This document shows positions 1 to 8,917 of a stretch of DNA of 64,000 nt, piece after piece. A program made the position numbers and the translations under genes. Below the pieces are notes generated by a model. That model ran no database searches and had not been told where the DNA came from. It worked only from the letters and a program-made list of their open reading frames with translations. Source of the stretch: Nitratireductor sp. XY-223. Lineage in GTDB: Bacteria > Pseudomonadota > Alphaproteobacteria > Rhizobiales > Rhizobiaceae. Numbering within the stretch: the first letter of the stretch is position 1; the number at the start of each line of letters is the position of its first letter. The stretch covers positions 216,013-280,012 of the forward strand of contig NZ_SPNT01000007.1 of the NCBI RefSeq assembly GCF_004959855.1. Direction: 5' to 3'.

Positions 1-1130
1 ATGAAGTCGTTGCCGGCTCCGTCGAACTCAGCAATGGCCTCCTCCCAGACCTTCCCGCGGGTCGGCAGCAGGCCCTTGCGGGCTTCGATCATCTGCCGCT
101 CATGCGAGGTCAGGAAAGAAACGAATGAGGCCGCGGCTTCCTTGTTGTCGCAGGTCTCGGTGATCGAGAACGTGTGGCTGCCGGACCATCCGCTGCGCTT
201 GCCTCCGGATCCGACCGGCGCCCGCACCAGGCCGATATCCCCGGCGACCTTGGAATTCGCCGGATCGTTGAAGAAGGAGGCCCAGCCCGCCCAATCGAGA
301 TTGAGCGCGACGGTGCCCGATGCAAAACCCAGCCCCGTGTCGTCCCAGAGATAGTTGAGGACACCGGCCGGCACGGCCTTTGCGTCATAAAGGTCCTTGA
401 ACCACTGGACCGCGCGCACGCCCGCTTCGGAGTTGAAGGTCGGGTTCCAGTTCTCGTCGAAGAGCTGGCCGCCTTCCGCGATCAGCAACTCATAGAAGCG
501 GCCGGTGATCGCCTCGTCCTTGCCGACATATTGCGTGCCGAAGAATTCCGGCGCGTTGGCGAAGAAAATGGCCTGGTCCTTGAACTGTTCCCAGGTCTCG
601 GGCGGCGCGAGATCGTAGCCGTGTTTCTCCTTGAAGCGGTCCTTGTTGCCCTGGTCCGCATAGAGAGACTTCTTGTAGTAGAGATTGGAGATGTCCGAAT
701 GCCGCGGCAGTTGCACGAGGCGCCCGTCGACGGTCGAGTTTGCCAGCGCAAGCTCCTGGAACTCGGAAAGCGTCTCCTTCGGAATAACACCGTTGAGGTC
801 GATATAGATGGTTCCGTATTGCGGCGCGAAGCTGGGGTGATTGGAGCCGACGCACCAGTCGAGCGTTCCGGCGGCTATGTCCTGCTTGATCTCGCGGTCG
901 AGTTCGAAGTGGTTCTTGCGCGACAGGACATCGACCTTGGCACCGGTCATTTCCTCCCACTTCTCGATCTCGGCGTAGAGCGGCTCGTACTGGGCGCCGC
1001 CGATCAGCTTGACGCGCAGCGTGTAGCCGTCGAAATTGCCGTAATCGATATCCTCGGCGTTGACGGCGCCGGCCATCAGCAACGGTAGAGCCGTGGCCGC
1101 GGCCAGTAGTTTCAATCCTGCCTTTGTCAT
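1..1130 (-). CDS. Sugar-type ABC transporter substrate-binding protein (C-terminus cut by window edge)
   Basis: The first 376 residues of a secreted family-1 solute-binding protein are visible; the C-terminus lies beyond base 1. Residues 1-25 form a signal peptide (MTKAGLKLL, a hydrophobic core, then AVNA|ED). The mature part has typical family-1 features: IEKWEEMTGAKVDVL near the N-terminus, and later the FNSEAGVRAVQWFKDLYD and GTVALNLDWAGWASFF segments of periplasmic sugar-binding proteins. A perfect GGAGG lies 5 nt before the ATG. It starts 32 nt after the CoA transferase gene stops, so it is probably the fourth gene of that operon, with permeases expected beyond the window. A carbohydrate or sugar-acid ligand is inferred from the family only. 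Confidence 0.85.
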   Translation of the reverse strand, partial: MTKAGLKLLAAATALPLLMAGAVNAEDIDYGNFDGYTLRVKLIGGAQYEPLYAEIEKWEEMTGAKVDVLSRKNHFELDREIKQDIAAGTLDWCVGSNHPSFAPQYGTIYIDLNGVIPKETLSEFQELALANSTVDGRLVQLPRHSDISNLYYKKSLYADQGNKDRFKEKHGYDLAPPETWEQFKDQAIFFANAPEFFGTQYVGKDEAITGRFYELLIAEGGQLFDENWNPTFNSEAGVRAVQWFKDLYDAKAVPAGVLNYLWDDTGLGFASGTVALNLDWAGWASFFNDPANSKVAGDIGLVRAPVGSGGKRSGWSGSHTFSITETCDNKEAAASFVSFLTSHERQMIEARKGLLPTRGKVWEEAIAEFDGAGNDF

Positions 1131-1162
1131 CGTTTCCTCCTTGGTACGATCGTTTGAACCCG

Positions 1163-2383
1163 TCAGTTTTGTTTTCCGGCGGACGTTCTGCCGCCGCCGG
1201 TTTCGCTGTCCGCCAGGACCGGTCCCGCCTCGAAGACCGTGTCGTTGTGCTGCCCGAGAACCGGTGCGGCCACAGGCGATTTCAGGGTGGCGGCGTTGAT
1301 GCGTATCGGTGAGCGCACCGCAGTCAGCTCCAGACTCGCGTTGCGCCGGATGGTCTGTTCCAGATCGAGCGTGCGGTAGGCCTCGCTCTCAAGCATGTCC
1401 CGCCAGTCGAGAACCTCCGAACACCAGATGTCCGCCGGCTGCAGGACGGCCAGCCAGTCGGCCGTCGTCTTGAGCTTCAGGCGCTCTGCGATGGACCTCT
1501 TGATCTCGTCGCGATGGGTCAGGAGCGCATTCTTGTCGTCGAAGTGGTGCTCGAGGCCGTCGACACCGATGAGCTCTGCCAGGGCTTTCAGCGACGGGGT
1601 CATGGCTAGGGCGAGATAACCGTCGGCCGTTTCGTAGACTCCGTAGGGTGCGCCGAGATAGGCGTGCGCCCCGTTGAAGCCGCTGCGTTCGGGCGGCCTG
1701 TTGCCGTCGTTGAGATGGGTGGTGAGCACCTCGAACTGGAAATCGATCATCGCCTCGAAGAGGCTGGTTTCCACCTTGGCGCCCTTGCCGGTTATTCCGC
1801 GCCCGACCAGGGCCGCCAGCACACCTTGGGCGAGAGCATTGCCCGCCATCATGTCGGCGACCGCAAGCCCCATGGGCATCGGCGGATCGTCGCGGCTGCC
1901 GGTCAGCCACAAGAGCCCGGACCGCGCCTGGGCCAAGAGGTCCTGACCGGGCAGGTCCTTCCAGGGGCCGTCTTCGCCGTAGCCGGAGATCGATCCGTAG
2001 ATTATGGCGGGATTGATCTTGCGTACATCCTCGTAGCCGAAACCCTGCCGCTCGATCACACCTGGCCGGAAATTCTGGATCATCACGTCCGCCGATTTCA
2101 ATAGGTCAACCAGCTTTTGCCGGTCGTCCTCGTTGCGCAGGTCCGCCGTCACGCTCTCCTTGTTCCGGTTGATCGCGTGAAAGAGCGTGTTGTCCCCGTC
2201 GATGTCGGTATCCGTGAGATAGAGGTAGCGGCACAGGTCGCCGACACCCGGCCGCTCCACCTTGATGACACGGGCACCCAGGTCCGCCAGTTTCAGGGAA
2301 CACACCGGCCCGGAAAGGAACTGGCTGAAATCGACCACGGTCAATCCGTTGAGCGGCCGGTCGGCCTGCGGCAGGTCTCTCAT
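1163..2383 (-). CDS. CaiB/BaiF (class III) CoA transferase
   Basis: 406 residues, normal for family III CoA transferases, which move CoA between acyl-CoA and a free acid through an aspartyl-CoA thioester. N-terminal LNGLTVVDFSQFLSGPVCSLKLADLGARVIKVE is the family fold start. The catalytic aspartate is expected in PGQDLLAQA (family form PGYDxxxQA), followed by SGLLWLTG. The start chosen overlaps the stop of the upstream gene as ATGA and has GGAGA upstream; a longer frame to 2455 lies inside the neighbouring gene and is rejected. Flanking MaoC hydratases suggest an acid is activated to CoA and then hydrated or dehydrated, as in mesaconyl-CoA-type chemistry. The substrate is unknown. Confidence 0.9.
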   Translation of the reverse strand: MRDLPQADRPLNGLTVVDFSQFLSGPVCSLKLADLGARVIKVERPGVGDLCRYLYLTDTDIDGDNTLFHAINRNKESVTADLRNEDDRQKLVDLLKSADVMIQNFRPGVIERQGFGYEDVRKINPAIIYGSISGYGEDGPWKDLPGQDLLAQARSGLLWLTGSRDDPPMPMGLAVADMMAGNALAQGVLAALVGRGITGKGAKVETSLFEAMIDFQFEVLTTHLNDGNRPPERSGFNGAHAYLGAPYGVYETADGYLALAMTPSLKALAELIGVDGLEHHFDDKNALLTHRDEIKRSIAERLKLKTTADWLAVLQPADIWCSEVLDWRDMLESEAYRTLDLEQTIRRNASLELTAVRSPIRINAATLKSPVAAPVLGQHNDTVFEAGPVLADSETGGGRTSAGKQN

Positions 2384-3519
2384 GACCGGCTCTCCAGATA
2401 GGCTGCCTGCAGGCGGTCGAGCGCGGTGCGGACGTCGATATCGCCGCGCAGGCATTCATGAACGATGTCCCCGGCATGATCCTGCAGGCGCATATAGCCG
2501 TCATAACGCGGGCGCAGCCACGCTGCCTCAAGGGTCTTGCGGGTGTTGCGGAAGAAATCGCGGGCGGCTGCATTGCAGCCGTCATCCTCCCAGGCAGCCG
2601 CGTTGGCCGGTTGCCCGCCGGAGGCGAAGTAAAGGCCGGTCTGGCACTGTGCGCCGGCGATCCAGAACGCGTAGTCGGCAGCGGTTTCTCCGTTGGCGGA
2701 CACGGAGGAAACGGCGATGCCCGTACCGCCGATCACCGTGCCGCGCGGGCCGTTGTCGCCGATACCGGGGGCATCCGTGAATGTGATGGGAAAGCGGCAG
2801 TAGCCGCGGCGGCTGTAATTGGTGTAGCCGTAGCCGAAAGGCGCGTAGATCGGCCCGTCCGAGGTGCGGCCCATCCATTCGAGTATGCCGATGGGATCGA
2901 GCGACAGGCAGCGCGGGTCCATCAGGCCGACGATTTCTCGCATCAGTTCGAGTACCTGCTCGCCGTGTTCCCGTTCGATGAGAACATCGGGGTCCTCCGC
3001 GACGGCAAAGTCCATATTCCGGGCAAGGCCGAAGAAGGTCATCAACGCGTTGATCGGAATGAGCGCGAAGGCGACCCGGCCGCCATGGGCGAGTTCCACA
3101 ACCTCGTTCCATCGCGTCGGCGCCGTGCCCAGCTGGTCCGATCGATAGGCGGCGACCGGCGTGGCGGCGTCGATCGCCAGCGCCCACTGGTGCCCGTCGA
3201 ACGCGTAGGAACGGTGCGAGGCGCCGACCGAGCGGGCCGCCAGGGCTTCGAGTTCCCCTGCCCTGCCGAGCGTGTCGAGCGCCAGCAGATTTCCGCCACG
3301 GGCGACCTCGCCCACATGCGGATGATCGATGACCATCAAGTCGTATTCGCCGGCCATCGCTTCGATCGGACGGTCCGCAAATGCCTGAAGCGAGCGCTTT
3401 TCCCAGGTTATCGAGACGCCAGGATGCATCGCCGCAAATTCCCGCGACGTCGCAACCATCGGATCGTATCCGCGGCTGTGGTCCCAGGTCATGCCGCGAA
3501 GCTGGATTGCCTCACCCAT
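2380..3519 (-). CDS. Family-1 solute-binding-like protein without signal peptide
   Basis: 379 residues with the fold pattern of extracellular solute-binding proteins: [24 protein letters not shown], then [23 protein letters not shown], later [19 protein letters not shown], and a C-terminal helical lobe. The N-terminus ([18 protein letters not shown]) has no hydrophobic or twin-arginine export signal, so the product should stay in the cytoplasm unless the start is wrong. The start shares the 8-nt overlap ATGGGTGA with the upstream MaoC gene, and the stop shares ATGA with the CoA transferase gene, so translation is probably coupled across all three. This coupling suggests a role with the CoA enzymes, perhaps substrate sensing or delivery. 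The role is not established. Confidence 0.75.
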   Translation of the reverse strand: MGEAIQLRGMTWDHSRGYDPMVATSREFAAMHPGVSITWEKRSLQAFADRPIEAMAGEYDLMVIDHPHVGEVARGGNLLALDTLGRAGELEALAARSVGASHRSYAFDGHQWALAIDAATPVAAYRSDQLGTAPTRWNEVVELAHGGRVAFALIPINALMTFFGLARNMDFAVAEDPDVLIEREHGEQVLELMREIVGLMDPRCLSLDPIGILEWMGRTSDGPIYAPFGYGYTNYSRRGYCRFPITFTDAPGIGDNGPRGTVIGGTGIAVSSVSANGETAADYAFWIAGAQCQTGLYFASGGQPANAAAWEDDGCNAAARDFFRNTRKTLEAAWLRPRYDGYMRLQDHAGDIVHECLRGDIDVRTALDRLQAAYLESRS

Positions 3520-4087
3520 TGGCGGTGACCTGTTTCTTCTTCTCTGCAAGGCTGGCGGCTTCGTCGGCAAAGGCCGCCGGATCGCGGTAGAGCGCGGTCA
3601 TGAGATGTTCGCAGTAAAGCACGATCTCGCCATCGCCCTTGAAGACCGAGTAGCTGACGCGCACCTTGCCCATCTCCTCGTTCTTGACCTCTTTCGAGAG
3701 GTTCTCGCGGATCGTGTAGATGGTGTCACCGATGAAGACCGGGGCGATGAAGCGGAGCCGGTCGTAGCCGTAGGAAAACGAGTTCAGGCAATTGGTCGCG
3801 GCCAGGCCCAGCCCGTAGGAGAAAACCTGCGCGCCGGCCACCAGCCGTTTCCCGAAAACGCCCTCCTTCTCGGCAAAGCCCTGGTCGCCGACATAGGGAT
3901 GCATGTCGAGCACCAGCGAATTGAAAAGCATCGCCTCGCCTTCGGAGATCGTGCGCCGGATCGAGCGGATCTTGTCGCCGACCTCGAAGTCCTCGAAGTA
4001 CCAGTTCTCGGCATTCCAGACCGGGATATCGCAGTGGTCCTTGGGAAGTCCTGGCAGGGCCCGCGCATGAATACCAATCTCAGCCAT
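3512..4087 (-). CDS. MaoC-family (R)-specific enoyl-CoA hydratase/dehydratase
   Basis: 191 residues with a hot-dog fold signature: [36 protein letters not shown]-like [16 protein letters not shown], then [20 protein letters not shown], the strand and return typical of MaoC/NodN hydratases. The family adds water to, or removes it from, acyl-CoA thioesters. Purine-rich GGGGAGGGG sits just before the ATG at 4087. It heads the minus-strand CoA-ester operon and is transcribed away from a second MaoC gene at 4219. The MaoC active-site Asp/His pair is not obvious in canonical spacing, so the precise reaction is open. Confidence 0.87.
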   Translation of the reverse strand: MAEIGIHARALPGLPKDHCDIPVWNAENWYFEDFEVGDKIRSIRRTISEGEAMLFNSLVLDMHPYVGDQGFAEKEGVFGKRLVAGAQVFSYGLGLAATNCLNSFSYGYDRLRFIAPVFIGDTIYTIRENLSKEVKNEEMGKVRVSYSVFKGDGEIVLYCEHLMTALYRDPAAFADEAASLAEKKKQVTANG

Positions 4088-4140
4088 TTCCCCTCCCCGG
4101 TCTTTCGTTGTGTCTCTTTATGATCCACGATAAATTTTAT

Positions 4141-4168
4141 TTGTCAAACTCTTTTCTATATATAAAAT
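4141..4168 (+). promoter_or_regulatory. Candidate sigma70 promoter for the MaoC-Gfo pair
   Basis: In an AT-rich divergent gap, TTGTCA (4141-4146) is followed after 16 bp by TAAAAT (4163-4168). The start codon is 51 nt downstream, with GGAGG before it. On the other strand TTGACA (4147-4142) could serve the opposite operon but its -10 is poor. The nearby IclR gene at 5736-6539 is the likely regulator by proximity only. Confidence 0.45.
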
Positions 4169-4218
4169 ACCCATTCACAAGCGATCCCGCTTCCCTGTTG
4201 CTGCCGACCGGAGGAAAA

Positions 4219-4671
4219 ATGGAAAAGGAACAGTACTTTGAAGACTACGCCGTCGGTGACTCAAGGACGACGTTTGCGCGGACGATCACCGAGGCCGATA
4301 TCGTCTTCCATGCCGGACACAGCGGCGATTTCTTTCCGCATCACATGGATGCCGAATTCTGCAAGACACAACCCTTCGGCCAGCGCGTGGCGCACGGGAC
4401 AATGACCTTCGCCATCGGCATCGGCCTGACGGCAACGCAGATCAATCCGCGTGCCTTCACCTACGGGTACGAGCGCCTGCGCTTTCCAACGCCTGTCTAT
4501 GCCGGCGATACGATCCGGACCACGGTGTCGATCGGCTCCAAAACCGACGATCCGAAACGTCCGGGATATGGCAAAGTGGTGGAAGTCTGCGAAACCAGAA
4601 AGCAGGATGGAACGACGGTAATGTACTGCGAGCATGTTTTGCTCGTGGAAAAGCGGGAGGATGACAAATGA
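4219..4671 (+). CDS. MaoC-family acyl-CoA hydratase/dehydratase (second copy)
   Basis: 150 residues, close to single-domain R-hydratases. It starts MEKEQYFEDYAVGD and carries the characteristic FGQRVAHGTMTFAIGIGL and TYGYERLRFPTPVYAGDTI segments. TITEADIVFHAGHSGDFFPHHMD contains the D(x4)H-type region used in R-hydratases to hold the catalytic water. The start is placed at the ATG 7 nt after GGAGG; the frame is open 37 codons further but without a binding site. It overlaps the following oxidoreductase as ATGA. It differs clearly from the MaoC at 3512, so two distinct hydration or dehydration steps are likely in this cluster. Confidence 0.9.
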   Translation: MEKEQYFEDYAVGDSRTTFARTITEADIVFHAGHSGDFFPHHMDAEFCKTQPFGQRVAHGTMTFAIGIGLTATQINPRAFTYGYERLRFPTPVYAGDTIRTTVSIGSKTDDPKRPGYGKVVEVCETRKQDGTTVMYCEHVLLVEKREDDK

Positions 4672-5732
4672 TCGCCGAGTTGAACCAGTCCTGGCCGGCC
4701 CCGTCGGCGCCGAAGCCGATCGTCATCATCGGCGCAGGCGGCATCATCCGCGATGCCCACCTGCCCGCCTACGCCAAGGCCGGACTGTCGGTCAGCGGCG
4801 TTACGGATGTCGATCCGGCCCGGGCCGAAGCGCTCGCAAGCGACTACGCCATTCCGGCCGTTTACGCCACCTTGTCGGACGCCGTGGCGGCCAACGGCAC
4901 GAATGCGGTCTACGACATCGCAACGCCGCCCCACGTGATCGCCGACATCCTGCCCGGGCTTCCCGACGGCGCGGCGGTGCTCATCCAAAAGCCCATGGGC
5001 GCCGATCAGGACCAGGCGCGCGCTATCCGGCAGATCTGCCGCGACAGGCAACTCAAGGCCGCGATCAATTTCCAATTGCGCTTTTCGCCGATGATGATGG
5101 CCGCGAGGGATGCGATCCGCAAAGGGCTGATCGGCGACCTGCTGGAGATCGAGGTCCATCTGAACATCTTCACGCCGTGGACACTGTTCCCGTTTCTCAT
5201 TCCGATGGAACGGGTGGAAATCGCCGTGCATTCCATCCACTATCTCGACACGATCCGCGCCCTGGCCGGCAATCCACAGGGCGTCTTTGCCCGCAGCATC
5301 GGCGATCCGCGGGCCGAGGATTTTGCCCAGACCCGAACCTCCGTCATCCTCGATTACGGCGACAGGCTGCGCGGCCTGATGTCGATCAACCATAACCACC
5401 AGGGCGGCCGCAAGTTCCAGTCGGCCTGGTTCCGCATCGAGGGAACCGAGGGGACCCTGATGGTCAAGCTCGGCGTCTGTTTCGACTATCCGAACGGCGA
5501 GGAGGACGAGTTCTGGTACTGCCCCAACGGCGGCGACTGGCAGCAGGTGCCGCTCGAGGGAAGCTGGTTCATCGATGCGTTCATGGGCACCATGCGCAAC
5601 GTGCAGCGCTTCGACGCGGGTGAAGACAGCGCGCTGTTCGCTTCGGTCGAGGACGCCTACGAGACAATGGCGCTTGTCGAGGCCTGTTTCCAGGCCACGC
5701 AGGCGGCGCCGACACCGCTGCTGCTCGATTGA
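4668..5732 (+). CDS. Gfo/Idh/MocA-family NAD(P)-dependent oxidoreductase
   Basis: 354 residues. The N-terminal Rossmann domain reads PIVIIGAGGIIRDAHLPAYAKAGLSVSGVTDVD, with the acidic residue that usually favours NAD at the end of strand 2. IQKPMG is the family's E/Q-K-P motif with the catalytic lysine. The C-terminal alpha/beta domain holds VAVHSIHYLD-like EIAVHSIHYLDTIRALAG, the histidine region near the substrate. The family oxidises or reduces polyol and sugar-like hydroxyls. It is translationally coupled (ATGA) to the MaoC gene and ends 3 nt from the convergent IclR gene. A substrate with a hydroxyl next to an activated acid would fit the cluster, but this is inference. Confidence 0.9.
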   Translation: MIAELNQSWPAPSAPKPIVIIGAGGIIRDAHLPAYAKAGLSVSGVTDVDPARAEALASDYAIPAVYATLSDAVAANGTNAVYDIATPPHVIADILPGLPDGAAVLIQKPMGADQDQARAIRQICRDRQLKAAINFQLRFSPMMMAARDAIRKGLIGDLLEIEVHLNIFTPWTLFPFLIPMERVEIAVHSIHYLDTIRALAGNPQGVFARSIGDPRAEDFAQTRTSVILDYGDRLRGLMSINHNHQGGRKFQSAWFRIEGTEGTLMVKLGVCFDYPNGEEDEFWYCPNGGDWQQVPLEGSWFIDAFMGTMRNVQRFDAGEDSALFASVEDAYETMALVEACFQATQAAPTPLLLD

Positions 5733-5735
5733 CCA

Positions 5736-6539
5736 CTATTCGGGAACGAACGCCCCGCCGCCGAGGCTCTTCGTGAGTTCCGCCGCCGTGCGGACCAGTT
5801 CCTGGCGGCAGTCCTCGAAAGTCAGCGTGTCGTGGTATTTCTCGATATGCGGGATCGTCAGCGCCGCAACGGCACGGCCGGAATGGTCGATCACCGGCGC
5901 CGAAACGTTGACGACACCGCGCACGACGAAGCTGTCGCGCACCTCGTGTCCCTGCTCGTTTATCTTCTTCAGATCCCCGCGCACCACTTTTTCGCTCATG
6001 CCGGCCGGCAGCGGAACGGCGCTGAAATACTCGTCCACCTCCTCCGCGGGAAGATAGGCCAGGATGACCCGCCCGGACGATGCCGACCAGAGATCGATCT
6101 TGGCACCGAGGCGCACGGTCATATTGTTGTTGCCGGGCGAATCCACCTGGCCGACGACCAGCACGCTGTCGGACGTCAGAATCGCCAGATGGGAAGACTG
6201 CTTGACGGTATTGACCATCGCCCGCATCAACGGGCCCGCAAAGGCCGTAAGGCGCCGGATTTTCGGGATGCGGTGGGAGATCTCAAACAGGAATGTCGTC
6301 AGCACGTAGCGGTCGCTGAGCGGCTCCTGCGCAACGTAGCCTCGCTCCATCAGGACGACCAGCATGCGGAAGATCTCGCTCACCGAACGGCCGAGCGCAC
6401 GGGCGATTTCCGATTGGCTGAGCCCCGTCTCCTGGTCCGACAAAAGCTCGATGATATCGAGCCCCTTCTCCAGTGCCGGAGCCGAATAGTTCTGTTTTTT
6501 GACGGCCTTATCCATTGCTGCGTCCGTGCCGGCATGCAT
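5736..6539 (-). CDS. IclR-family transcriptional regulator
   Basis: 267 residues with the full IclR layout: an N-terminal winged helix (about 25-85: SAPALEKGLDIIELLSDQETGLSQSEIARALGRSVSEIFRMLVVLMERGYV) and a C-terminal effector-binding GAF-like domain with HLAILTSDSVLVVGQVD and SASSGRVILAYLP. The start at 6539 is uncertain; an ATG at 6515 would remove eight residues and neither has a strong ribosome site. IclR proteins usually control adjacent catabolic genes, so the divergent MaoC promoter region near 4100-4200 is the probable target. The gene is convergent with, and almost touching, the Gfo gene. Confidence 0.92.
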   Translation of the reverse strand: MHAGTDAAMDKAVKKQNYSAPALEKGLDIIELLSDQETGLSQSEIARALGRSVSEIFRMLVVLMERGYVAQEPLSDRYVLTTFLFEISHRIPKIRRLTAFAGPLMRAMVNTVKQSSHLAILTSDSVLVVGQVDSPGNNNMTVRLGAKIDLWSASSGRVILAYLPAEEVDEYFSAVPLPAGMSEKVVRGDLKKINEQGHEVRDSFVVRGVVNVSAPVIDHSGRAVAALTIPHIEKYHDTLTFEDCRQELVRTAAELTKSLGGGAFVPE

Positions 6540-6661
6540 ACCCGTTTGTCTGAGTCGCTATTGTCTAGGCTAACTCCGGCAGGATCAAGGGATACGCATC
6601 GCGAAACAGCCAATCCGGCGCGACGGCGAAGATGGTGGCCCTGTCACACGTTCAGCGGCCG

Positions 6662-8107
6662 TCAGGCACGCCGCACGCGCATCTTGACGAGTTTCGGCTC
6701 GAGATAGGCGTCCAGTCCCTCGGGGCCGAGTTCACGGCCGATGCCGCTCATCTTCCAGCCGCCGAACGGCGCCTGCAGCTCGCTGACATCGTTGACATTT
6801 ATGCCGACGCCGCCGAACTCCAGCCGGTCGGCAACGCCCCAGAGCCGTTCAAGGTCCGCGCCGTAGAGATAGGCCGCCAGCCCGTATTCGAGGCTGTTGG
6901 CCATGGCGATCATCTGCGCATCCGTGTCGAACGCGGCAACGGCGGCCAGCGGGCCGTAGGTCTCGCTCGTCATCGGCAGGCTGTCGGCCGGCGCATCGTC
7001 GATGACCGTGGGCCTATAGAAGAAACCGCTGTCATAGGTCTCGCCGGCCGGGCGCTTGCCTCCAGCAGCAAGCCGCGCGCCCTTGTCGACGGCGTCGCGC
7101 TGATGCGCTTCCACACGGGCGATGACGGACTGGTTGAGGACCGGCCCGTATTCGACCCCCGCATCGACACCGTGGCCGAGCTGCGTGCCCTCGGCGAGAT
7201 CCGCAAGGATCGCGACGAATTCATTGTGCACGCGCCGGTCCACCAGGATGCGGTTCACGGTGATGCAGATCTGTCCCATGTTGGAGAAGGCGCGCCGGTG
7301 CGCGGCCCGGGCCGCCGCCTCGAGATCGGCGTCCGCCATGACGACGAGCGGCGCGTTGCCACCCAGTTCCAGGCACAGTTTCTTCAGGTTCCCGGCTGCA
7401 TTGCGCATGATGTCCTGGCCGGCGGGTATCGACGCGGTCGCAGAGATGACGCGAACCCTTGGATGGCGGGCAAGGGCCGCGCCGGCGACCGGTCCGTGCC
7501 CGGGCAGATCGGCGAGCGCACCGTCCGGCACCCCGGCCTCGTTGAGACAGTCGACCAGCATGCCGATCGCCAGCGGCGTCTCGGGCGGCGACTTGACGAT
7601 AAGCGGACAACCGGCAGCGATGGCGGGACCCGCCTTCCAGCAATAGAGGTCGACCGGGTAGTTCCACGGAACGATCGCCGCGGCCACGCCGACGGGGTGA
7701 TACGAGACGATGTTCTTGATCTCCGCTGCCATGGCCGGCCGCAGCGAACCGCCGATGCGCAGCGCCTCGGCCGCATAGTAGCGAAGCACCTTCGCGCCGA
7801 ACAGAATTTCCTTGCGGTTGTCCGCAACCGGCTTGCCCTGCTCGCGGGTCAGGAGCACCGCCATATCCTCGACACGCGTTTCGATGAGGTCTGCGGCCCT
7901 TTCAAGAATGGCGGCCCGTTCCTCGGCCCGTAGTCCTGCCATGACAGGAGCCGCCGTCTCGGCCGCGGCGACGGCGTAGTCGACGGTTTCCGCATCGGCT
8001 AGAAGCGTCGAGCCAACCGGTTCCCCTGAGGCCGGATCGGTTATGTCGAAACGCTCCAGGGCCTCGGGAAAGCGCCATGCGCCGTCGATGAACAAACCAC
8101 GATCCAT
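6662..8107 (-). CDS. NAD(P)-dependent aldehyde dehydrogenase
   Basis: 481 residues, full length for the superfamily. It shows PWNYPVDLYCWKAGPAIAAGCPLIVKSP (cofactor binding), LELGGNAPLVV with the general-base glutamate, and GQICITVNRI with the nucleophilic cysteine. The C-terminal PFGGWKMSGIGRELGPEGLDAYLE is typical of the succinate-semialdehyde/glycolaldehyde-type branch. It begins 12 nt after the SIS gene stops and is the last gene of the nucleoside operon. Within that context it may oxidise an aldehyde released from the sugar moiety. The cofactor-loop sequence reads SATASIPAGQDIM instead of the usual FTGST, a mild departure, so the cofactor preference is not called. Confidence 0.92.
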   Translation of the reverse strand: MDRGLFIDGAWRFPEALERFDITDPASGEPVGSTLLADAETVDYAVAAAETAAPVMAGLRAEERAAILERAADLIETRVEDMAVLLTREQGKPVADNRKEILFGAKVLRYYAAEALRIGGSLRPAMAAEIKNIVSYHPVGVAAAIVPWNYPVDLYCWKAGPAIAAGCPLIVKSPPETPLAIGMLVDCLNEAGVPDGALADLPGHGPVAGAALARHPRVRVISATASIPAGQDIMRNAAGNLKKLCLELGGNAPLVVMADADLEAAARAAHRRAFSNMGQICITVNRILVDRRVHNEFVAILADLAEGTQLGHGVDAGVEYGPVLNQSVIARVEAHQRDAVDKGARLAAGGKRPAGETYDSGFFYRPTVIDDAPADSLPMTSETYGPLAAVAAFDTDAQMIAMANSLEYGLAAYLYGADLERLWGVADRLEFGGVGINVNDVSELQAPFGGWKMSGIGRELGPEGLDAYLEPKLVKMRVRRA

Positions 8108-8119
8108 GATGAAAGCGTC

Positions 8120-8887
8120 CTAGCGCATTTTCAGGCGTCGCCAGAGCTCCGCGTAATTGCGGTCGTTCTGTTGGTCCGCCTCGGCCTTCTCGGCCGTGTT
8201 GGGACTGACCATGACGAAAGGCTCGCAGCCCCGTTTGACCATGATCTCGGCGGTTGCGGCATTGATCGCCTGTCCGACGGCGATGGCGATCGAGGTGGAC
8301 GTCGCGCCGACCCGGTATTTCAGGCCATCGATGGAAATGCCGGCGTCACCCATCGGCACGCCGGTGTCGATCACGACATCCGCCAGCTCGAACAGCCGCT
8401 TGCCGCAGGAGTGGCGCGACGGCGTCGACGAGGAATGCGGCACGGAGGTCACGCCGATGAGCTTCATGCCGTGCGCCTTGGCCCCGACCGCGATGTCGAG
8501 CGTCACCGCATTGAGGCCGGAATGGGAGAAGATCAGCATGGCATCGCCGGGATCGAGCTGATGCGAGGACAGGATCGCATCGCCATAGCCCTCGCGCCCG
8601 TGGATGAACCTGTACTGCCGTGCCCCGCCATCGCCCAGCACGCGGTGGAACGAGATCATCGTGCTTTCGACGATCGGCCGGAAACCGGTGACCGTTCCGG
8701 TGCGCGGGAACATCTCCATCGCCGCAAAGGAGCCGTGGCCGGTGCCGAAGGTAAAGACCAGCTTGTCGTTCATGATCGCCTCGGCGCAGATTTCGGCAGC
8801 GGCCTCGATGGCCGGGCCTTGCGTATCCGCGACCTTCTGCAGCCGTTCAATCACGGTGCCGAAATAGTCAGATGAAATGCTGCCCAT
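8120..8887 (-). CDS. SIS-domain protein (UPF0309-like sugar isomerase domain)
   Basis: 255 residues, matching the short UPF0309/SIS type. The single sugar-isomerase domain shows FTFGTGHGSFAAMEMFPRTG, then MLIFSHSGLNAVTLDIAVGAKAHGMKLIGVTS, the phosphosugar-binding Ser/Thr-rich loops of the SIS fold. The frame is open back to 8917. Start 8887 is preferred because GGAGG lies 6 nt upstream; another ATG at 8890 is only 3 nt away. It lies 30 nt after the nucleoside phosphorylase gene. The family binds or isomerises phosphosugars, so the ribose phosphate released by phosphorolysis is a reasonable ligand, by inference. Confidence 0.85.
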   Translation of the reverse strand: MGSISSDYFGTVIERLQKVADTQGPAIEAAAEICAEAIMNDKLVFTFGTGHGSFAAMEMFPRTGTVTGFRPIVESTMISFHRVLGDGGARQYRFIHGREGYGDAILSSHQLDPGDAMLIFSHSGLNAVTLDIAVGAKAHGMKLIGVTSVPHSSSTPSRHSCGKRLFELADVVIDTGVPMGDAGISIDGLKYRVGATSTSIAIAVGQAINAATAEIMVKRGCEPFVMVSPNTAEKAEADQQNDRNYAELWRRLKMR

Positions 8888-8917
8888 CATCGTCCTCCAT
8901 GCCAAGCCGGCACACAT

